27,065 nt of DNA, from the NCBI GenBank assembly GCA_031409855.1, contig JANNYA010000179.1, positions 1 through 27,065 of the forward strand, written 5' to 3'. This stretch comes from JANNYA01 sp031409855. GTDB lineage: Bacteria; Pseudomonadota; Gammaproteobacteria; Xanthomonadales; SZUA-5. The notes below the pieces were generated by a model. It did not search any database, was not told the DNA's origin, and saw only the letters and a program-made list of their open reading frames with translations. Positions within the stretch are counted from its first letter, which is position 1, and each line of letters starts with the position of its first letter. This document shows positions 14,654 through 21,864 of this stretch, in pieces. A program made the position numbers and the translations under genes.

Positions 14654-15487
14654 TCAGTGCGTTAAGCGGCCATCAAACACATGCACGACCGGCCCACGCA
14701 GCACCACCTCGGCATCGTCACTAGGCCAACTGACATTCAATTCACCGCCCGGCAGCGCCAAAGTGACATTGCGGTCACTTAAGCCTGAGCGAATCAGGTT
14801 AATCGCTGCTGCACACGCGCCGCTGCCACAGGCCAAAGTTTCGCCCGCGCCGCGCTCGTAAACGCGTAATTTTGCGTAATTGCGCGATATTTGCTCGCAA
14901 AAGCCGACATTCACGCGATCCGGGAAATCACTATGGCTTTGCAAGGCTGCACCGATGTGCTCGACATCGGCGTTTGCCACGCTCGGCACTAAAATTGTGG
15001 CGTGCGGATTGCCCAAGCTTAAGCAGGAAAGTTCAAGCAACTGCCCGGCGACCTGTGTTTGGTAGCGCAGTGCTTGGGGGTGGCCCAGCATAGGAATCGT
15101 GGCGGGATTGAATTCTGGCTTGCCTAAGCTGACGCCAATTAAGCCCTCGGCGGTTTGACTGACTTTAACGATACCGGCAGGGGAGGCAAGTTTAAACGGT
15201 GCACTCAAGCCATGCCGATGGATCAACCACCACGCCACCGCGCGCGCGCCGTTGCCACACTGCTGCGCGCGGCTGCCGTCGCTATTGAAAATTTGGTAGC
15301 CAAAGCCCCTGGTTGCGGACGGGTTTTTAGTGACCAGCATCAGCTGATCAAAGCCTACCGCCGTTCGTCGATTGCCCAACGCCTGCGCCAAGTCTGCGTA
15401 ATTTATAGATGCGGGAAGGCTAAACGCTTCGATCAGGACAAAATCATTGCCTGCGCCATGCAGCTTGGCAAATGCAATTTCAACCAT
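14654..15487 (-). CDS. dapF: Diaminopimelate epimerase
   Basis: Interconverts LL- and meso-diaminopimelate, for lysine and peptidoglycan synthesis, in the cytoplasm, without a cofactor. 277 residues from the chosen start: FAKLHGAGNDFVLIE at the N-terminus, catalytic Cys77 in QQCGNGARA and Cys220 in LACGSGACAA, with RVYERGAGET just before. The open frame extends to an ATG at 15511, eight residues longer. I choose ATG 15487 because family members start a few residues before the F-x-K-x-H-G-x-G-N-D-F motif. This start lies inside the last codons of lptM in another frame (8-base overlap), so translation is probably coupled. No separate ribosome site is evident. Confidence 0.94.
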   Translation of the reverse strand: MVEIAFAKLHGAGNDFVLIEAFSLPASINYADLAQALGNRRTAVGFDQLMLVTKNPSATRGFGYQIFNSDGSRAQQCGNGARAVAWWLIHRHGLSAPFKLASPAGIVKVSQTAEGLIGVSLGKPEFNPATIPMLGHPQALRYQTQVAGQLLELSCLSLGNPHATILVPSVANADVEHIGAALQSHSDFPDRVNVGFCEQISRNYAKLRVYERGAGETLACGSGACAAAINLIRSGLSDRNVTLALPGGELNVSWPSDDAEVVLRGPVVHVFDGRLTH

Positions 15488-15602
15488 GTGTAGCTGGCGG
15501 TTCGGGCGCATCGGCTGGCTTTAGCGGGCCTTTATTGCCGCAGCCGCTCAACGTTAATAGCAAGATTAAACTCAATCCAAGGGCAAAGCGAAAGTGGCGC
15601 AT
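15480..15602 (-). CDS. lptM: LPS translocon maturation chaperone LptM (YifL-like small lipoprotein)
   Basis: A 40-residue lipoprotein. MRHFRFALGL and a hydrophobic run lead into the lipobox LTLSGC with Cys21, then GNKGPLKPA, matching the conserved C-G-x-K-G-P-L core of LptM/YifL. In E. coli the protein helps LptD assemble with correct disulfides in the outer membrane. As in many gammaproteobacteria it sits directly upstream of dapF. Its TGA (15482-15480) overlaps the dapF start. ATG 15602 is the only in-frame start giving a signal peptide; the ribosome site is weak. Confidence 0.9.
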   Translation of the reverse strand: MRHFRFALGLSLILLLTLSGCGNKGPLKPADAPEPPATHG

Positions 15603-15621
15603 TGAGATCAACTAGTTGGGA

Positions 15622-15635
15622 ACTGATCTATCAGT
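15622..15635. promoter_or_regulatory. Palindrome with -10-like box upstream of lptM-dapF
   Basis: ACTGAT-CT-ATCAGT is a perfect 6-bp inverted repeat, 20 bases upstream of the lptM start in the region shared with the divergent esterase gene. It overlaps TATACT on the minus strand (15638-15633), a good -10 box for lptM, although no matching -35 is clear. It could be an operator or a small hairpin in the leader. Confidence 0.3.
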
Positions 15636-15734
15636 ATACGAGATGGGCAACCGCCAGATCGATGCCTGCTCGCCGAACCATCGACTTTCCGGCTATTCTT
15701 TAACGCTTCCTAGATTACTTAAGCGCGAACTTTT

Positions 15735-16403
15735 ATGACGACCATCAATCAAGTGCAACTCGATACTGGCCCCAAACCAAGTTGGGGCGTGATTTGGCTG
15801 CACGGTTTGGGTGCCGACGGGCATGATTTTGAGCCCATCGTGCCGGAACTGTGCGCGCGCAATTGGCCCGCGATTCGCTTCGTGTTTCCGCACGCGCCGG
15901 TGCGGCCAGTCACCATCAACGGCGGCGCGCGCATGCGGGCTTGGTATGACATCAAAAGTCTAGATCGCACCGCGCTTGGTGAAGCGCCGGGCATTCGTGA
16001 ATCAATCGCCACGATCAGCCAAATCATTGCGGCTTTCGGCAAGCAAGGCATCACACCCGAGCGCACCTTTATCATTGGCTTTTCTCAAGGCGGTGCATTG
16101 GCGCTGTCAGCGGCGCTGCGCTACCCGACAAAATTGGCCGGTGTGGTCGCGCTGTCCTGCTATTTGCCGCTGGCGGAGTCATTGGCCGACGAGGCGAATA
16201 ATGCCAACGCTGATATTCCGGTGTTTATGGCGCACGGGGTGCAAGATCCAGTGGTGCCGATGGCGCTTGGACAATTAAGCGCACAAATTTTGCGTGCGCG
16301 TGGGCTCAAGGTCGATTGGCATCAATACCCGATGCCGCATTCTGTGTGTGCTCAGGAAATTGCTGATTTAAGGACTTGGATTACGGCGCGCTTGTTGAGC
16401 TGA
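15735..16403 (+). CDS. Carboxylesterase/phospholipase family alpha/beta hydrolase
   Basis: A 222-residue serine hydrolase of the acyl-protein thioesterase/carboxylesterase (YpfH/EstB-like) family. WGVIWLHGLGADGHDF at 17-32 gives the oxyanion-hole region. FPHAPVRPVTINGG is the family P-H-A-P segment, and MRAWYDI follows. The catalytic triad is Ser117 in GFSQGGA, Asp171 in GVQDPVVP and His202 in MPHSV. There is no signal peptide, so it is probably cytoplasmic. It is likely to hydrolyse short-chain esters or acyl thioesters; the exact substrate cannot be told. It is transcribed divergently from lptM-dapF. The start is ATG 15735; the ribosome site is poor. Confidence 0.9.
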   Translation: MTTINQVQLDTGPKPSWGVIWLHGLGADGHDFEPIVPELCARNWPAIRFVFPHAPVRPVTINGGARMRAWYDIKSLDRTALGEAPGIRESIATISQIIAAFGKQGITPERTFIIGFSQGGALALSAALRYPTKLAGVVALSCYLPLAESLADEANNANADIPVFMAHGVQDPVVPMALGQLSAQILRARGLKVDWHQYPMPHSVCAQEIADLRTWITARLLS

Positions 16404-16513
16404 TTCCACCCTTCATACCTAACCACCGCTAAAGCGCGAAGCAATAATGACCGCGCTAGCAGCACGCTTGCGCCTAAACTCGGCACCTCGCAACTTTGAG
16501 TCGACTCTTTACC

Positions 16514-16897
16514 ATGCCAATTTATGAATTCGAATGCCGTAGTTGCGGCCATGTGTGGGATGAGCTGCAAAAAAGTTCGGATCCGGATCCTGAAAAGTGT
16601 CCTAATTGTGTCAATCCGGTCGTGGTTCGGCGTATGACGGCTGCTGCGTTTCGTTTGAAAGGTGCCGGCTGGTACGAAACCGATTTTAAGAAAGAGGGCG
16701 ATACCAAGCGCAATCTGGTCGAGGGCTCTAGTGGCGAGGCCGCGAAACCTGAAGCGGTTGCGACGCCCGCTGCGACCGAAAAAGCGCCAGAAAAGGCCGC
16801 AGCGGTTGAAAAAGCGACGAGCGAGAAAGCGACACCTGCGCCCGCTTCAGCGCCTGCACCGACGCCAACGTCTACTCCTTCTGGGGCAGCGAGTTGA
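16514..16897 (+). CDS. FmdB-type zinc-ribbon protein with long Ala/Pro/Lys tail
   Basis: 127 residues from ATG 16514. MPIYEFECRSCGHVWDELQK opens the FmdB/CxxC_CXXC_SSSS zinc ribbon: Cys8, Cys11, Cys29 and Cys32, with RRMTAAAFRLKGAGWYETDF following as usual. From about residue 70 the chain is low complexity (EKAPEKAAAVEKATSEKAT, then APASAPAPTPTSTPS), longer than most members. Function is unknown; a regulatory role has been proposed for the family. The frame opens six codons earlier at 16496, but the family starts at MPIYEF. In many gammaproteobacteria fmdB precedes aspS; here it is followed by a convergent toxin-antitoxin pair. Confidence 0.88.
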   Translation: MPIYEFECRSCGHVWDELQKSSDPDPEKCPNCVNPVVVRRMTAAAFRLKGAGWYETDFKKEGDTKRNLVEGSSGEAAKPEAVATPAATEKAPEKAAAVEKATSEKATPAPASAPAPTPTSTPSGAAS

Positions 16898-16918
16898 CGC
16901 CATTGGCTCTCTGAAATG

Positions 16919-16935
16919 CTTTTTTAGAAAAAAAG
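16919..16935. terminator. AT-rich hairpin between convergent fmdB-like and vapC genes
   Basis: CTTTTTT (16919-16925) and AAAAAAG (16929-16935) form a 7-bp stem with a 3-base loop, in the 40-base gap between two gene ends. The T and A runs could serve both directions, but the stem is nearly all A-T and weak, so termination efficiency is doubtful. Confidence 0.3.
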
Positions 16936-16937
16936 AA

Positions 16938-17345
16938 TTACGAATCTGAGTGCCAATTTAGCCACATTAAGCCATGCACACGCGAAAATTCCCTCACATT
17001 TCGCGTTACTAGCGTCGCTTGATAGCGCAATACGGTGGCGGCGATCAAAGTGTCGTGTGGGCCAATGGGCGTGCCTAGTGCTTCGAGTTCGACCCGAATT
17101 CGGGCAGCATGTGCGGCGCATTCACTGTCAAACGCAAGCACCTGCATGGGCCGCAATAATTTCGCCAAGGCGGTGAGCCGTGGCGTTGCGGCTGATAGCG
17201 GCAGACGTAGCAGTCCATAGCGTAATTCATATTCAACAATGGCTGGAACGCCTAAATCGGCCGGCCGAAGCGCCTGCAAGCGTGAAACCACCTGCGGGTC
17301 ACCGCGAAAGTAATAACTGATGGTGTTGCTATCAAGAATGAGCAT
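16938..17345 (-). CDS. vapC: VapC-family PIN-domain toxin (probable ribonuclease)
   Basis: A 135-residue PIN-domain protein of the type II VapBC/FitAB class, which cleaves RNA (often tRNA or rRNA) when freed from its antitoxin. Acidic active-site residues are in place: Asp5 (MLILDSNTISYYFRGD), Glu40 (VEYELRYGL) and Asp98 (IGPHDTLIAATVLR), with TLVTRNVREFSRVHGL near the C-terminus as the T-x-N-x-x-x-F motif. It starts 6 bases after the antitoxin stop on the same strand. The active site appears intact, so a functional toxin is likely. Its RNA target is unknown. Confidence 0.9.
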   Translation of the reverse strand: MLILDSNTISYYFRGDPQVVSRLQALRPADLGVPAIVEYELRYGLLRLPLSAATPRLTALAKLLRPMQVLAFDSECAAHAARIRVELEALGTPIGPHDTLIAATVLRYQATLVTRNVREFSRVHGLMWLNWHSDS

Positions 17346-17351
17346 GGCTGA

Positions 17352-17582
17352 CTAAAAACTTAGGCGCGGTACATCTTCTGCGCTTGTGTTGCGGCTTTCA
17401 TCGATCAATGGGAAGTCGGCAAAACTGCCCGCAAGCGCCAAGCAATCTTGCGGCCATTCATGGGCTGCGTATTTGCGGATAATTTCTGACACCCAGCGGC
17501 TTTTGGAAACGCCGTTCGCACGTGCTGCCTGCTCGACCAACGCCTGCGCCGCAGCATCTAAGTACAGAGTAATTTGTGACAT
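17352..17582 (-). CDS. vapB: VapB-type ribbon-helix-helix antitoxin
   Basis: A 76-residue antitoxin. The N-terminal strand SQITLYLDAAAQALVEQAA and helix VSKSRWVSEIIRKYAA form a ribbon-helix-helix (CopG-like) DNA-binding dimerisation domain. The tail (LAGSFADFPLIDE, then EDVPRLSF) matches the toxin-wrapping C-terminus of FitA/VapB-type antitoxins. GAGGAG lies 9 bases before ATG 17582, a strong ribosome site that would favour antitoxin over toxin. It is expected to bind the palindrome just upstream and repress its own operon. Confidence 0.88.
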   Translation of the reverse strand: MSQITLYLDAAAQALVEQAARANGVSKSRWVSEIIRKYAAHEWPQDCLALAGSFADFPLIDESRNTSAEDVPRLSF

Positions 17583-17611
17583 GGCTTTTGGCTCCTCACT
17601 TTTTGGTAAAG

Positions 17612-17649
17612 TATAAGCTAACTTATAATTGCAAGTGCGAGTTAGTCAA
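17612..17649 (-). promoter_or_regulatory. vapBC promoter with operator palindrome
   Basis: On the minus strand, TTGACT (17649-17644) and TATAAG (17627-17622) are a good -35/-10 pair with a 16-base spacer. The -10 box is one arm of the perfect palindrome TATAAG-N4-CTTATA (17612-17627), so antitoxin binding there would occlude RNA polymerase. A second inverted pair, CTAACT/AGTTAG, lies at about 17618-17645. The promoter sits just downstream of the cysNC stop, so the pair can be transcribed independently. Confidence 0.6.
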
Positions 17650-17676
17650 ATCAGCGCGAATCACGGGGAAAAGTGT

Positions 17677-19605
17677 TTACCGTGACTCGGAAACCACGCC
17701 ATAAAGCTCAGCCAATAGCTCATCAAGCGAGCGATCCCGCGTCTCCAAGTGTATTTCTGGCTTAAGCGGGCTTTCATAGGGCGAATCAATACCAGTAAAG
17801 CCGCGCAATTGCCCGCTTCTTGCCTTGGCATAAAGGCCTTTGACATCGCGCGTCTCGGCGACTTCCAGCTGCGTATCGACGAATACTTCGACAAATTGAT
17901 CGGGGCCAAACAGCGCGCGTGCGGCGTCGCGGTCGGCGCGGAAGGGTGAAATCAAGCTGACCAGCACGATCAAGCCGGCATCGACCATCAGCTTGGCGGT
18001 TTCCGCCACCAAGCGCACGTTTTCTTTGCGATCCGCATCGCTGAAACCTAAATAGCGCGTCAGCCCGTGCCGTAAATTGTCGCCGTCCAAAACATACACG
18101 TGTTGCCCGGCGTCGGTCAACGCGCGGTCCAGGCCACTGGCGAGCGTGGATTTACCGGCACCGGATAGCCCGGTAAACCACACGCATTTGGGGGTTTGGC
18201 GCTTTTGCTGTGTGCGCTCTTGATGGCTAACAAGCATCGGCTGCCAGCGCACATTGTTGCTGGAATTCGCTTCCACCACGGTACCTGCGGCGACCGTGGC
18301 GTGGTCGTGGCGGTCGATCAGAATGAAGCTGCCCAACGCGCGGCTATCGGTGTAGCGCTCCAGGGAAATGACTTGATCCAGGCGCAGTTTGCACAGCGCG
18401 ACATCGTTGAGCTCAAGCACTGTCGCATCACGCTGAGTTTGCGTGTCGATGTCAATTAGATATTTGATTTGCTCGATCCGGGCATTGACGGTGCGGGTGC
18501 CCAGTTTCAGCAAAAACGACTGGCCTAGCTGTAGCGGGTGCTGCGTCATCCAGAGAATACGCGCGTCGAATTGATCCGAGCGCACCGGTGTCTGCGTCAA
18601 GCTGGAGATCACATCGCCGCGGCTCACGTCAATCTCGCCGTCCAATGTGAGCACAATACTGTCGCCAGCAATCGCGGACTCAATGCTATCGGTGCCACGC
18701 AGGATGGAAGTAACTTGCGCCTGCAGCGGCTTCGCGCCTTTTTGCCCCGCTGTTAACGCGGCGCTGGAATTGACCGTAATCTGATCGCCAACATTGACCA
18801 AACCTGCGGCAATGGTGCCAGCAAAGCCACGAAAATCTTGATTTGGGCGGCACACCCACTGCACTGGAAGGCGAAAGCCTAGCGCTTGTTCTGAAATCAA
18901 ATCACTGGCGGCAGGTGCTGATTCCAGTGCGCTGAGCAGGCTTTCCCCCAAATACCAAGGCGTTTGCGTACTCGCTTCAATCAAATTGTCACCTGCCAGT
19001 GCGGAAAGTGGAATCGCATGGACATGCTTGATACCCAAATCCTTTGCCAGCGCCAAATATTGCGTTTCAATGTCGCGGAAAAGGTTTTCTGCGTAGTCAA
19101 CCGCGTCCATTTTATTGACCGCGAATATCACCCGCTTGATCCCGAGCAACGACAAAATAAAGCTGTGTCGCCGCGTTTGCGTCAGCAAGCCTTTGCGCGC
19201 GTCAACCAAAACAATAGCGAGATCCGCAGTTGATGCGCCGGTCGCCATATTGCGCGTGTATTGCTCGTGCCCTGGGCAATCGGCGGCGATAAATTTACGC
19301 TTGAGCGTGCTAAAAAACCGGTAGGCGACATCGATTGTGATGCCTTGCTCGCGCTCGGCCTGCAGGCCATCCAGCAACAGCGCGTAGTCTATCGCCTCAC
19401 CTTGAGTGCCGTGTTTGCGGCTATCTTTTTCCAGCGCGCCCAATTGATCATCGTAAAGGCTGCGCGTTTCAAACAACAAGCGGCCAATCAGCGTGCTTTT
19501 GCCATCATCGACGCTGCCGCAGGTGATGAAGCGCAGTAGCGTCTTACTTTCGTGCGTTTCAACATAGCGCTCGAATTCGCTGCGTTCTATTGTTTCATGC
19601 AACAT
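17677..19605 (-). CDS. cysNC: Bifunctional sulfate adenylyltransferase GTPase subunit / APS kinase (CysN-CysC fusion)
   Basis: 642 residues. The N-terminal two thirds is the CysN GTPase that drives APS formation with CysD: G1 GSVDDGKST (30-38), G3 DCPGH (109-113), G4 NKMD (164-167), then beta-barrel domains to about 460. The C-terminal third is APS kinase (CysC): P-loop GLSGAGKST (479-487), LDGDNLRHGL, FSDADRKENV, and VSLISPFR with the phosphoryl-acceptor-region Ser. It makes PAPS from APS. Such fusions (NodQ-like) are usual in xanthomonads. ATG 19605 has GGAG 8 bases upstream. The gene is separated from cysD by an unusually long, palindrome-containing gap of 170 bases. Confidence 0.96.
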   Translation of the reverse strand: MLHETIERSEFERYVETHESKTLLRFITCGSVDDGKSTLIGRLLFETRSLYDDQLGALEKDSRKHGTQGEAIDYALLLDGLQAEREQGITIDVAYRFFSTLKRKFIAADCPGHEQYTRNMATGASTADLAIVLVDARKGLLTQTRRHSFILSLLGIKRVIFAVNKMDAVDYAENLFRDIETQYLALAKDLGIKHVHAIPLSALAGDNLIEASTQTPWYLGESLLSALESAPAASDLISEQALGFRLPVQWVCRPNQDFRGFAGTIAAGLVNVGDQITVNSSAALTAGQKGAKPLQAQVTSILRGTDSIESAIAGDSIVLTLDGEIDVSRGDVISSLTQTPVRSDQFDARILWMTQHPLQLGQSFLLKLGTRTVNARIEQIKYLIDIDTQTQRDATVLELNDVALCKLRLDQVISLERYTDSRALGSFILIDRHDHATVAAGTVVEANSSNNVRWQPMLVSHQERTQQKRQTPKCVWFTGLSGAGKSTLASGLDRALTDAGQHVYVLDGDNLRHGLTRYLGFSDADRKENVRLVAETAKLMVDAGLIVLVSLISPFRADRDAARALFGPDQFVEVFVDTQLEVAETRDVKGLYAKARSGQLRGFTGIDSPYESPLKPEIHLETRDRSLDELLAELYGVVSESR

Positions 19606-19681
19606 GGTTTGTGCTCCGTAATTTGTGGTCTTTCGGACCGCTTTTTGACACCGAAAAGCTATGTGCGTAGTTTTCAGTGGA

Positions 19682-19744
19682 AGAACCGTGAGCCCAGAGT
19701 TATATGTTTTGTTACAAAACGGATAACTCAGGGCGAACGGCTCT
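19682..19744. repeat. Long imperfect palindrome in the cysD-cysN gap
   Basis: Arms 19682-19703 and 19723-19744 are inverted copies matching at 18 of 22 positions (GCCC-A-GAGTTAT against ATAACTC-A-GGGC at the core). They enclose a second perfect stem, GTTTTG-TTA-CAAAAC (19706-19720). In the cysD-cysN transcript this would fold into a hairpin of about 28 pairs with a 3-base loop, 77 bases before the cysN start. The CTCAGGGCGAACGG half resembles a common REP-like intergenic palindrome of Proteobacteria. A weaker pair, CTCTGA/TCAGAG, continues to about 19774 on the cysD side. An RNA-stability or translation-tuning element is inferred. Confidence 0.6.
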
Positions 19745-19775
19745 GACAGCGAAGGCTATTCGACAGCCTCAGAGA

Positions 19776-20903
19776 TCAGAAATAGCCCTCGCGCTTTTTC
19801 TTTTCCATCGACGCGCTGGCGTCGTGATCAATCAAGCGGCCTTGGCGTTCCGAGCTTCTGGATTGCAGCATCTCGGCAATGATTTCCGGCACGCTGCTCG
19901 CGTTTGAGTGCACCGCACCGGTCAATGGATAGCAGCCTAGTGTTCTAAATCTTACTTTTTCGGTGCGTACTACCTCACCGTCACGCAAAGTAAAACGCTC
20001 GTCATCCAACATAATCAAGGTGCCATCGCGTTCCACAACTGGGCGCTCTTCGGCAAAATAAAGCGGCACCACGGCAATATTTTCGCGCTGGATATAGAGC
20101 CAAATGTCCAGCTCGGTCCAATTGGAGAGCGGAAAAACCCGCACGCTTTCGCCCTTGTGGATGTGCGTGTTGTACAAATTCCAAAGCTCTGGGCGCTGGT
20201 TTTTTGGATCCCATGCATTGGCTGACGAGCGAAAGGAAAACACGCGTTCTTTCGCGCGCGAGGCTTCTTCATCCCGACGTGCGCCGCCAATCGCGGCATC
20301 AAACTTGCCGATGCTCAATGCCTGTAACAAGCCTTGGGTTTTCATCACGTCGGTAAACACTTTTGCGCCATGTACGATCGGGCTCAAGCCGCGCGCCAGG
20401 CCGTCCGGATTTTTGTGCACGCGTAAATCCACGCCGTATTGCTTGACGATTTGATCGCGCAAGGCATACATGGCTTTGAACTTCCAGCCGGTATCGACGT
20501 GCTGCAAAGGCATCGGTGGCTTAGCTGGGTAGAACGCTTTGATCAACAAATGCAGCAGCACTGCGCTGTCTTTACCAATTGAATACAGCAATACCGGATT
20601 AGCGAACTCGGAGGCCACTTCGCGCAAGATCTCGATGCTTTGCGACTCTAGCCAGTCTAGGTGCGAGCGCGCTGGCTTGACACCTGCAGTTTGAGCCGTA
20701 GCAGCGTTTTCTGAAGTCGGTGGGGCGAATGGGACAGTCATTTTTTTGGATTTCGTTTCATTCGAGTTCGAAGCATCCAGCTTAACGCCTGCCCGCCCAG
20801 CGTCATATGACTGCGTATCATCAAATTGCCCTTGTTTATCCAGCTCGCATGCCAGCGCGACCTCGTCCCACACTGTGTATTCAGATCCTGCAATGCTAGT
20901 CAT
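19776..20903 (-). CDS. cysD: Sulfate adenylyltransferase subunit 2, with N-terminal extension
   Basis: The catalytic subunit that joins sulfate and ATP to give APS, working with CysN. The conserved body begins LDWLESQSIEILREVASEF, followed by the PP-loop YSIGKDSAVLLHLL (about 107-120), LQHVDTGWKF, GGARRDEEASRAKERVFS, and RTLGCYPLTGAV near the C-terminus. The full open frame is 375 residues, about 70 longer than typical CysD. ATG 20903 overlaps the transporter stop (ATGA) and has AGGGA 7 bases upstream, whereas the internal ATG 20741 (321 residues) has no ribosome site. The longer form is therefore favoured. The extra N-terminus (YTVWDEVALACELDKQG, QFDDTQSYDAG, then a polar linker) is not recognised. 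Confidence 0.92.
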   Translation of the reverse strand: MTSIAGSEYTVWDEVALACELDKQGQFDDTQSYDAGRAGVKLDASNSNETKSKKMTVPFAPPTSENAATAQTAGVKPARSHLDWLESQSIEILREVASEFANPVLLYSIGKDSAVLLHLLIKAFYPAKPPMPLQHVDTGWKFKAMYALRDQIVKQYGVDLRVHKNPDGLARGLSPIVHGAKVFTDVMKTQGLLQALSIGKFDAAIGGARRDEEASRAKERVFSFRSSANAWDPKNQRPELWNLYNTHIHKGESVRVFPLSNWTELDIWLYIQRENIAVVPLYFAEERPVVERDGTLIMLDDERFTLRDGEVVRTEKVRFRTLGCYPLTGAVHSNASSVPEIIAEMLQSRSSERQGRLIDHDASASMEKKKREGYF

Positions 20904-21715
20904 AACCCTTTCCCTAAATTTAAAACACTTAATAAGACGATTAGGCTGCCAACGATAGACATCGCGACACGGGCTGGAATCAGCCTAGTCATCGATGCAG
21001 CGAGCGGTGCGGCGAGTACGCCACCTAGGATCAATCCGGCAATAAGCTGCAGATGCGCTAGGCCAAACGTGGCAAATAGCACGGCGGAAATGGCGACAGT
21101 GACAAAAAATTCCGCTGTATTCGCGCTGCCAATGGCGATGCGCGGCTCATAATTTTTCGCCAAAAGGCTGCCGGTGGTCATCGTGCCCCAGCCGCCACCG
21201 CCGACCGCGTCCAAAAAGCCCGCAACCAAGCCCAAGCTCGGCCCGGTTTTGCTTAGCTGCAGGCTGGGCTGCCAGTGCCAAGCGCGCTTTAGCAACACCG
21301 CACCTAGGCACAAAAGATAAGCGGCAACTACAGGCTTCAACCAGGCGCTGTTCACGCGTGCCAGCAAGAGCGCGCCGATGACGCCGCCTAGGACACCTGG
21401 AACGGCCAGTTTCCAAACCAGTTTTACATCGACGTTGCCAAAGTAGCTGTGGCTAATGCCGGAAACTCCCGTTGTTGCGATCTCAGCGGCATGCACGCTG
21501 GCGCTGACGGCTTGTGGCGGCACGCCAAAAAACAGCAGCAGGCTAGAGCTAGTCAAGCCATAGGCCATGCCCATCGCACCGTCGACAAGTTGCGCAAAAA
21601 AGCCAATCGCGACCAGCATAAAAAATGCTGGCGAGATGAATTGCGGCATGGATCGACCAAACAGCTGCATATGGGTCGAGGTGTCGCTGAGCGCGTGTAG
21701 CAAATCGAAGGGCAT
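20900..21715 (-). CDS. TauE/SafE family sulfur-anion transporter
   Basis: About 271 residues with roughly eight hydrophobic helices in two similar halves, as in the TauE/SafE (DUF81) family of sulfite/sulfoacetate exporters and related permeases. Recognisable segments are GFFAQLVDGAMGMAYGLTSSSLLL, VSASVHAAEIATTGVSGISH and GFLDAVGGGGWGTMTTGSLL, with SANTAEFFVT in the second half. Coupling to cysD by an ATGA overlap ties it to sulfate assimilation. It could import sulfate in place of a CysTWA permease, or export excess sulfite; the sequence does not decide. The open frame continues to a TTG at 21799. ATG 21715 is my choice, and ATG 21649 is also possible, since no good ribosome site precedes any of them. 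Confidence 0.85.
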   Translation of the reverse strand: MPFDLLHALSDTSTHMQLFGRSMPQFISPAFFMLVAIGFFAQLVDGAMGMAYGLTSSSLLLFFGVPPQAVSASVHAAEIATTGVSGISHSYFGNVDVKLVWKLAVPGVLGGVIGALLLARVNSAWLKPVVAAYLLCLGAVLLKRAWHWQPSLQLSKTGPSLGLVAGFLDAVGGGGWGTMTTGSLLAKNYEPRIAIGSANTAEFFVTVAISAVLFATFGLAHLQLIAGLILGGVLAAPLAASMTRLIPARVAMSIVGSLIVLLSVLNLGKGL

Positions 21716-21864
21716 AGGTTCTAGCCAAAATTGAGCCGCTAGCTTGCCGGAGCCGCTAAAGAAATCTGAAATAACCAAACAGAATAACCGTATCGCCAAA
21801 CGTGCTTGGCGCGCGTCGCGGCGCGGCGCTAATTTGTACGCTCTGCTCTATTTAGATCAACGCG
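21716..21864. promoter_or_regulatory. Divergent control region of the two sulfate-assimilation arms
   Basis: 149 bases between the transporter-cysD-cysNC arm and cysJIH. It contains a direct repeat GAGCCGCTA (21733-21741 and 21750-21758) and a direct repeat AATAACC (21770-21776 and 21783-21789, 13-base spacing). Both are candidate sites for a LysR-type activator such as CysB, the usual regulator of these genes, but I cannot match a CysB consensus with confidence. No consensus -35/-10 pair is evident, which fits activator-dependent promoters. Confidence 0.35.

Noticed and set aside
21716..21799. TTG start at 21799 for the TauE/SafE transporter
   Set aside because: It would add 28 residues containing an interrupted hydrophobic stretch with no ribosome site. 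It also covers the direct repeats that look regulatory. It is not excluded.
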